NCBI GenBank assembly: GCA_029863245.1 | Contig: JAOTVV010000018.1 | Location: forward strand, 1-60,016 | Direction: 5' to 3' | Length of the DNA: 60,016 nt | Source of the DNA: Gemmatimonadota bacterium | GTDB taxonomy: Bacteria > Gemmatimonadota > Gemmatimonadetes > Gemmatimonadales > GWC2-71-9 | Part shown: positions 56,275 to 60,016 of the stretch, in pieces | How positions within the stretch are numbered: the stretch's first letter is position 1 | Layout: each line of letters begins with the position of its first letter | The notes under the pieces: model-generated | The model's database searches: none | Told to the model about the DNA's origin: nothing | The model's input: the letters and a program-made list of their open reading frames with translations, nothing else | Translations under genes and position numbers: made by a program

Positions 56275-56594
56275 GTTTTCCTCGTTTCGTCGATCAGGCG
56301 CTCGATTGCGCGCTCCTGGTCGTTGGCCGGTGAGAACCCACTGTCCGGGGTATGGGCAGTAAGGTCCGTCCCGTTGGCGTCCGTGAACGTGTCATGGGCC
56401 AGCGCCGACCTCAACAGCACTCGGGCGCGGATCGCTTGCCGCTCGAGCTCGCGCGCTTCGGCCTTGTTGATCAGCGCCGCGGCCGCGAGCAGCATGGCCC
56501 ACGCCTCGTTCTCGAGCAGCGCCAGGCCGAGCACCAGCGCCACCATCGCGGTGTAGATCGGGCCGGCATACAGCAACCTCCAGACTCCTAACAT
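56271..56594 (-). CDS. Small membrane protein (copy of 6153-6476)
   Basis: Second copy of the 107-residue membrane protein. Confidence 0.7.
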   Translation of the reverse strand: MLGVWRLLYAGPIYTAMVALVLGLALLENEAWAMLLAAAALINKAEARELERQAIRARVLLRSALAHDTFTDANGTDLTAHTPDSGFSPANDQERAIERLIDETRKT

Positions 56595-56620
56595 GTGGTC
56601 TCCCCCTCTCGGAGCTGGGG

Positions 56621-56923
56621 TTAGGCGGTGCCGGCGCGGCGCGAGCGTAGACTCGTGGGTTTCACGTGCCTGACAGCCCAGGAATAGCCGCAGGACTCGG
56701 AACAGAATCGGCCGTTGCCCTCGATGCCCCAGCCGGCCTGGAAGCTCACACTGAACGGGAAGTCTTCCTGTGTTCGGCGTCGGCGCGGGCGCCGAGCGGG
56801 ATCCAGGAGGTCGACGAAATCCGCCGCCTCATCATCCGACTCGAAGCTCCGCTCGAGCCGGTACGCGCGCAACGGTTTGTCGCAGCTCACGCACTTCGGT
56901 CCGTCGGTTCGTTGCTTCGCCAT
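56621..56923 (-). CDS. Zinc-ribbon protein (copy of 6503-6805)
   Basis: Second copy of the 100-residue CVSC/CSESC protein. Confidence 0.7.
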   Translation of the reverse strand: MAKQRTDGPKCVSCDKPLRAYRLERSFESDDEAADFVDLLDPARRPRRRRTQEDFPFSVSFQAGWGIEGNGRFCSESCGYSWAVRHVKPTSLRSRRAGTA

Positions 56924-57657
56924 CAGATCGCCAGTCTGACCCGATCGTACAGGTCGATGAGGGTTTGCATCTCCTGGGTGCCGTAGCGGGCCAGCTCGTC
57001 CCACTGGCCAGCGAGCGCCCAGCCCAGGACGTGGTGCCCCGCCTCGCGTGCCTCGATACCGAACGCCTCAGACCACACGCTCAACGTCCCTCGAGCTCGC
57101 CGGTCGCCGTCGCTGAACAGCAGCCGCAGGTCGATGTGCTCCTGGTGCCGGTAGGGGTAGAGCAGCTCGTACCACTTGAACGTCGGCAGCTGGATTCCCA
57201 GGAGGGCCGACCGCCAGCGCATCATCGGCAGGTCAAAGCCCTTGCCGTTGAACGTGACTAGCACCTTCCGGGTCTCGAGTGCCCGGGCCACGAGCCGCCA
57301 GCTCTCGCGCAGGATCTCCCGCTCGAGGTCGCGCTGCTCGAGCTCGGTGAACTCATCCCACGGGTTTGGATCAGCGATGGTGGACACCTGGACCGTCTTG
57401 GTCTGGATCCCCTTGGTGTCGTCAAGCCAGCCCATCGAGACACTCACGACCTGGCCGGTGATTGGGTGGCAGGCCGGGATGGTGCCCGTGATTTTCAGCG
57501 GGTACTTCCCTTGCTCGATGGCGACGGGTTCGCCGGCCTCGCCCTCGGGCGCGTCAGTCTCGATGTCGTCGCTGTCCATCTTGTACGGATCGCGCCACCG
57601 TCGTTGCGGCACGGTCTCGATGTCCAGGGCGAACGGTGCTCCTCGTGGTGGGGCCAT
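56923..57657 (-). CDS. PolB-like 3'-5' exonuclease (copy of 6805-7539)
   Basis: Second copy of the 244-residue exonuclease (FALDIET, FNGKGFD). Confidence 0.85.
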   Translation of the reverse strand: MAPPRGAPFALDIETVPQRRWRDPYKMDSDDIETDAPEGEAGEPVAIEQGKYPLKITGTIPACHPITGQVVSVSMGWLDDTKGIQTKTVQVSTIADPNPWDEFTELEQRDLEREILRESWRLVARALETRKVLVTFNGKGFDLPMMRWRSALLGIQLPTFKWYELLYPYRHQEHIDLRLLFSDGDRRARGTLSVWSEAFGIEAREAGHHVLGWALAGQWDELARYGTQEMQTLIDLYDRVRLAI

Positions 57658-57875
57658 TAGGGCGCTCCTCGGTGGATGGCTGGCGACGGGTCGCGCGAGC
57701 GATCGCGCTTGGGGTGTCGCGTCAGGGTGAGCACGTTGTTGACTGCCTCGAGCAGCGCCGGCGTCGGGTTCGGCTGATCGAGTGCCGCGTTGAGCAGCCG
57801 GCGCGCGGCCTTCCCGTGCTTCTTGTCTTTGTGCTGGTCTGGTGGGCCGTCCCACATCTGGCTAGGACTCGGCAT
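57657..57875 (-). CDS. Hypothetical small protein (copy of 7539-7757)
   Basis: Second copy of the 72-residue protein. On this pass the open frame continues upstream, without a stop, into the methyltransferase gene of allele B. Confidence 0.55.
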   Translation of the reverse strand: MPSPSQMWDGPPDQHKDKKHGKAARRLLNAALDQPNPTPALLEAVNNVLTLTRHPKRDRSRDPSPAIHRGAP

Positions 57876-58850
57876 AGCTCTACTCCTCCTCGTGTCGACG
57901 TAGCCGGGCCATGAAGGCCCGCGCTGCTGGTCGGGCCCAGGCCCGGGCGAGGCGCCGGCGATTGTTCCGCTCGTGCTGGGGCTGGCACGCGAACATCCAG
58001 CGGCACTCGCGCGGCTTCGCCTCGTGAATCGAACAGAGCCCGTCGGGATGGTGGAGTCCACACGGGCGGCTGGTCCACATCGGCCAGGCCCAGCTGGCGT
58101 CCTCGCCGGCCCGGAGGCCGTCGGCAAACGGGATGGGCACCAGTGGCTGCTCACAAAGACCAGGAAGTAGGAATGCCTTTTCCGAGCGTGGACCTGTTTG
58201 ATCATCCGACTCACGCCGGGCCGGTTGGGGCGAACGATGACAAATAGGTCCTTCGCGTAGAACCCCATCTCGGAATACGCGTTGATGATCTCGACATGTG
58301 TCAGACGTTGCGTGTTTGCGCTCACCTCGTCCTGGCACTTGACAATAAGAACACCCTTGTCGCAAAGGACCCGATGAGCTTCACGGCCGGCACGGATGTA
58401 GAGGTCCAGCACCGCATCGTGCCACTTCGGCCCGCCAAGAGTTGCCTCACCGTTCGAGTAATGGTCCCGAAAGGCCGAGTGACTCCCCGACCCCGCCATG
58501 TGCGACCTCTTATTCCTAAATAGCCCCTCCATGTATGGCGGATCGAGTACCACTGCGTCGATTGACATGTCTTCGTAGGGTAGATTCCGGCAGTCAACGC
58601 CGGTCTTGATGTCAGTTGCGCGGAGTTCGTAGTCGCTCTTGGAAACCTTCTTCCAGAAAACGCCTTTGCCCCACGTGACATCGGCCACGATGGACCCCTT
58701 CGGGACGTGAAGATCCAGGATGACAGGAAACACTTCCTCGTTCGTGGCTACGTACGCACTGACCACTACGTTTGTGGTAGCTACCCCGTCGGGTGATTTC
58801 CGTTTGGAGCGCCTTGCCGGCGCCCCATCCTGAAAGATCTCGTGCTGCAT
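57657..58850 (-). CDS. DNA methyltransferase (DPPY type), C-terminally fused at the allele junction
   Basis: A 397-residue frame from ATG 58850. Residues 1-233 are an adenine/cytosine amino-methyltransferase: motif I-like [11 protein letters not shown] (56-66), ATD near 80, motif IV DPPY (103-106), and [15 protein letters not shown] then [10 protein letters not shown]. Family members end just after SYFLVF, and here V233 is the last allele-B codon (base 58152). The frame then reads through the YkgJ remnant out of frame into the 72-residue gene. The catalytic domain looks complete, but the natural stop is lost. It may protect phage DNA from restriction. Confidence 0.8.
   Translation of the reverse strand: MQHEIFQDGAPARRSKRKSPDGVATTNVVVSAYVATNEEVFPVILDLHVPKGSIVADVTWGKGVFWKKVSKSDYELRATDIKTGVDCRNLPYEDMSIDAVVLDPPYMEGLFRNKRSHMAGSGSHSAFRDHYSNGEATLGGPKWHDAVLDLYIRAGREAHRVLCDKGVLIVKCQDEVSANTQRLTHVEIINAYSEMGFYAKDLFVIVRPNRPGVSRMIKQVHARKRHSYFLVFVSSHWCPSRLPTASGPARTPAGPGRCGPAARVDSTIPTGSVRFTRRSRASAAGCSRASPSTSGTIAGASPGPGPDQQRGPSWPGYVDTRRSRAMPSPSQMWDGPPDQHKDKKHGKAARRLLNAALDQPNPTPALLEAVNNVLTLTRHPKRDRSRDPSPAIHRGAP
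57880..58151 (-). pseudogene. YkgJ-like gene, 5'-truncated by the allele B junction
   Basis: Only the C-terminal 90 codons remain (from [12 protein letters not shown] on). The N-terminal CxC-x2-CxxCC cluster of the intact gene (7762-8229) is replaced. An open frame from 58365 joins unrelated residues to it, but that frame lies opposite to nothing conserved and antiparallel to the methyltransferase logic, so a working product is unlikely. Confidence 0.75.
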
Positions 58851-59159
58851 TGCCCTAGCCGATCCACATGGAAGTTGTGCCCTTCATTGGAGCTCAATGT
58901 CTATCTGGGGAGACGCCTCTCGCCCAAGTTGGACCAGCGGATCGCCGCCGCTCGGCTCCTCCTCGAGTACTCCTACGGCAAGCCACATACGCAGCGTCCG
59001 GAGGACGGGCGGGTGGATCCCGAAGAACTCAAGGCCGCGGCAGTGGATGATGTCCTCGCGCAGCTCGAGCGGTTCGCCCGCGTCACCCAACTGGCACGGG
59101 TGCCGGTGGGGTCGCATTCAGAGGATGCGAGCCCGGAGGGTAACGCGGGGGAGGGGTAA
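58842..59159 (+). pseudogene. Remnant of a plus-strand gene, small-terminase-like C-terminal helices
   Basis: A 105-codon frame from GTG 58842 contains PKLDQRIAAARLLLEYSYGKPH, typical of the C-terminal part of some phage small terminase/DUF5681-like proteins. The first 30 residues do not fit that family. It runs against the cassette's other genes and overlaps the zinc gene at 59083-59406, so it looks like a leftover fragment. Confidence 0.4.
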
Positions 59160-59406
59160 GGGGTGCCCGTTTGAGGTCAATGTGACGGGACCAGCCGACG
59201 TGTCCACAGTCAGGGCAATGGTATTCCCTGGCAACATGCGTGATACGGCCGTAATCGGGTATGGTTGAGTCACCCCGTTCCCGACCTGTCCGAACGTAGC
59301 GCCATCCCATTGTGGCGTAGCTTGCACTCCCATATCCATACCGCACCCGGCACTTTGCGCAGCGAAAGTAGTTTGGTTGTCCGGTCCCGCTTCCCTTGCC
59401 ACCCAT
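59083..59406 (-). CDS. Zinc-ribbon protein (allele B)
   Basis: 107 residues from ATG 59406. CAKC near residue 17 and CPDC near residue 69 make a zinc ribbon, with glycine/tyrosine-rich sequence between (GYGSASYATMGWRYVRTGRERG). The C-terminus is proline-rich. It follows the 54-residue gene by four bases. Confidence 0.65.
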   Translation of the reverse strand: MGGKGSGTGQPNYFRCAKCRVRYGYGSASYATMGWRYVRTGRERGDSTIPDYGRITHVAREYHCPDCGHVGWSRHIDLKRAPLTPPPRYPPGSHPLNATPPAPVPVG

Positions 59407-59410
59407 AGGC

Positions 59411-59575
59411 TTAACGTCCGGGAGTATGGGAGAACCGCCACCTGAAGAGCCGTCCGGCCCACTCCCACCGATTGCCCGTTGCGAACACCGGCTCGCCAAT
59501 TCGGACATAGGCAATCGGGTAGACCCCGAAAGTAAATAGCTTTCCAGCCTTATGGCACATCAACTTGTATGGCAT
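59411..59575 (-). CDS. Hypothetical 54-residue protein (allele B)
   Basis: From ATG 59575 with a strong GGAGG site (bases 59580-59585). It starts MPYKLMCHKAGKLFTFG, includes YVRIGEPVFATGNRWEWAGRL and ends at TAA 59411. Globular-looking, unknown role. Confidence 0.6.
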   Translation of the reverse strand: MPYKLMCHKAGKLFTFGVYPIAYVRIGEPVFATGNRWEWAGRLFRWRFSHTPGR

Positions 59576-59585
59576 GGTTCCCTCC

Positions 59586-59876
59586 TTAGGTTGTGTCTAG
59601 TTTGGCGAGAAGGGCGCGGGCTTCTGCTATCCCGTGCTGTACTTTGGGGCCTCTGACCTTTTCTCCGGCATCCTGTCCCTCAATGATCCATCGCAATGCT
59701 TCCGCCAGTTCGGGAATCAGCCACGCTTGGGCAATGAGGCGGGCGTTAGCGTCCCGGTCCATACCGGCGCACTCTGCAACTAGTACCGATCCGTGTGATT
59801 CATCGGTCCATATTTCCGCGGTAGGTTCCTTGCCTACCTTATGGACCCGCCACGGTCCTGGTGTATGGTTTGGCAT
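59586..59876 (-). CDS. Conserved phage protein of the HTPGPW type (allele B)
   Basis: 96 residues from ATG 59876 with a GGAGG site. It begins MPNHTPGPWRVHK and contains DANARLIAQAWLIPELAEALRW, the widespread small phage protein whose N-terminus is TPGPW and whose middle is NARLIA-x-x-PE-L. Function unknown. Confidence 0.8.
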   Translation of the reverse strand: MPNHTPGPWRVHKVGKEPTAEIWTDESHGSVLVAECAGMDRDANARLIAQAWLIPELAEALRWIIEGQDAGEKVRGPKVQHGIAEARALLAKLDTT

Positions 59877-59879
59877 GGT

Positions 59880-59939
59880 TCAGTCCTCCGAATTCTCGGT
59901 GTTTACCCGTGGCCCGTGGCGTGTCTCGTAGTCGTTCAC
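59880..59939 (-). pseudogene. DUF3560 gene, cut to its first seven codons in allele B
   Basis: GTG 59939 and the first seven codons (VNDYETR) match the allele A gene at 8226-9068. The frame then leaves the homologous sequence at 59917 and stops at TGA 59880 after 19 codons. The TGA lies just before the ribosome-site spacer of the HTPGPW gene. Confidence 0.75.
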
Positions 59940-60016
59940 TGGAGGATCCCTACCAACTGCTCGAGCTGGCTGCTTGTCAGCTGGACGTGATCGAGCCGCC
60001 AGCTCTTGCCGTCGTA
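59917..60016. repeat. 100-bp re-entry into the shared sequence (= 9046-9145)
   Basis: The last 100 bases of the window equal 9046-9145. They show that allele B rejoins the common genome at 9046. Confidence 0.95.
59936..60016 (-). CDS. C-terminal part of the 204-residue operon-leading protein (copy of 9065-9679, truncated by window end)
   Basis: The last 26 codons of the gene at 9065-9679, identical, ending with the stop that overlaps the GTG of the DUF3560 remnant. The rest is outside the window. Confidence 0.8.
   Translation of the reverse strand, partial: YDGKSWRLDHVQLTSSQLEQLVGILQ

Larger units (their letters stand above)
50119..58151. repeat. Second copy of the 8,033-bp direct repeat
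   Basis: Same sequence as 1-8033, offset 50118, in the same orientation. It carries the endolysin and the early operon up to the middle of the YkgJ-like gene, then meets allele B at 58152. Confidence 0.95.
58152..59916. other. Allele B of the variable locus (1,765 bp methyltransferase cassette)
   Basis: Bounded by sequence identical to the first pass on both sides (up to 8033 and from 9046). It carries, on the minus strand, a methyltransferase, two zinc or small genes and a TPGPW-type gene, plus one plus-strand remnant. It is visibly less GC-rich than its surroundings and lacks the frequent CTCGAG runs, both signs of foreign origin. Confidence 0.9.

Noticed and set aside
57880..58365. 161-codon minus-strand frame joining novel residues to the YkgJ C-terminus in allele B
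   Set aside because: Its N-terminal part lies inside the methyltransferase gene in another frame, has no start signal and resembles nothing.

Overview
The window is a GC-rich tailed bacteriophage genome with a short-tail (podovirus-like) build. It has a large terminase, portal, scaffold, major capsid, a P22 gp10-like tail protein and a 1,909-residue internal/ejection protein, but no tape-measure, sheath or tail-tube gene that I can recognise. No integrase, DNA polymerase, tRNA, rRNA or CRISPR array was found. No gene names the host; an AmpD-type endolysin and AGGAG-type ribosome sites fit a high-GC bacterium. The replication strategy looks host-dependent: an O/DnaD-like initiator, RecT, a YqaJ-type exonuclease, a RusA resolvase and a PolB-like 3'-5' exonuclease.

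Layout (circular map of about 50.1 kb). 12.1 kb back to 0.7 kb, minus strand: two early operons, each driven by a promoter with the same palindromic operator in its -35/-10 spacer (9726-9754 and 12172-12199). They carry many small zinc-ribbon proteins, then the recombination/replication genes, with most genes joined by ATGA/GTGA/TTGA overlaps. 12.3-19.0 kb, plus strand: accessory genes, including an Acb2/Tad1-type nucleotide-sponge candidate, an HNH-like protein, a phage metallopeptidase, membrane proteins and holin/spanin-like genes. 19.0-50.8 kb, plus strand: terminase, tail appendage genes, portal, scaffold, capsid, connector/tail genes, internal virion proteins, a small membrane protein and the amidase endolysin, which converges on the early operon.

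The most striking property of the window is that it goes round the genome more than once. Bases 1-8033 recur as 50119-58151. The two passes then diverge (8034-9045 versus 58152-59916) and rejoin for the last 100 bases (9046-9145 = 59917-60016). So the window holds two alleles of one locus. Allele A (1,012 bp) carries an intact YkgJ-like cysteine-cluster gene and a DUF3560 gene. Allele B (1,765 bp) carries a DNA methyltransferase plus small genes and truncates both allele-A genes. Closing on A gives a 50,118-bp circle and closing on B gives 50,871 bp. This is best read as two co-existing phage variants merged by assembly, or as a cassette exchange.

Other points: CGTGAC-type repeats lie inside the initiator gene, beside it, and in a 10-bp-phased array at 12.9 kb, and may mark the replication origin or its control sites. 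The upstream genes probably prepare and protect DNA replication (initiation, recombination, modification, anti-defence), and the downstream genes build and release the virion.
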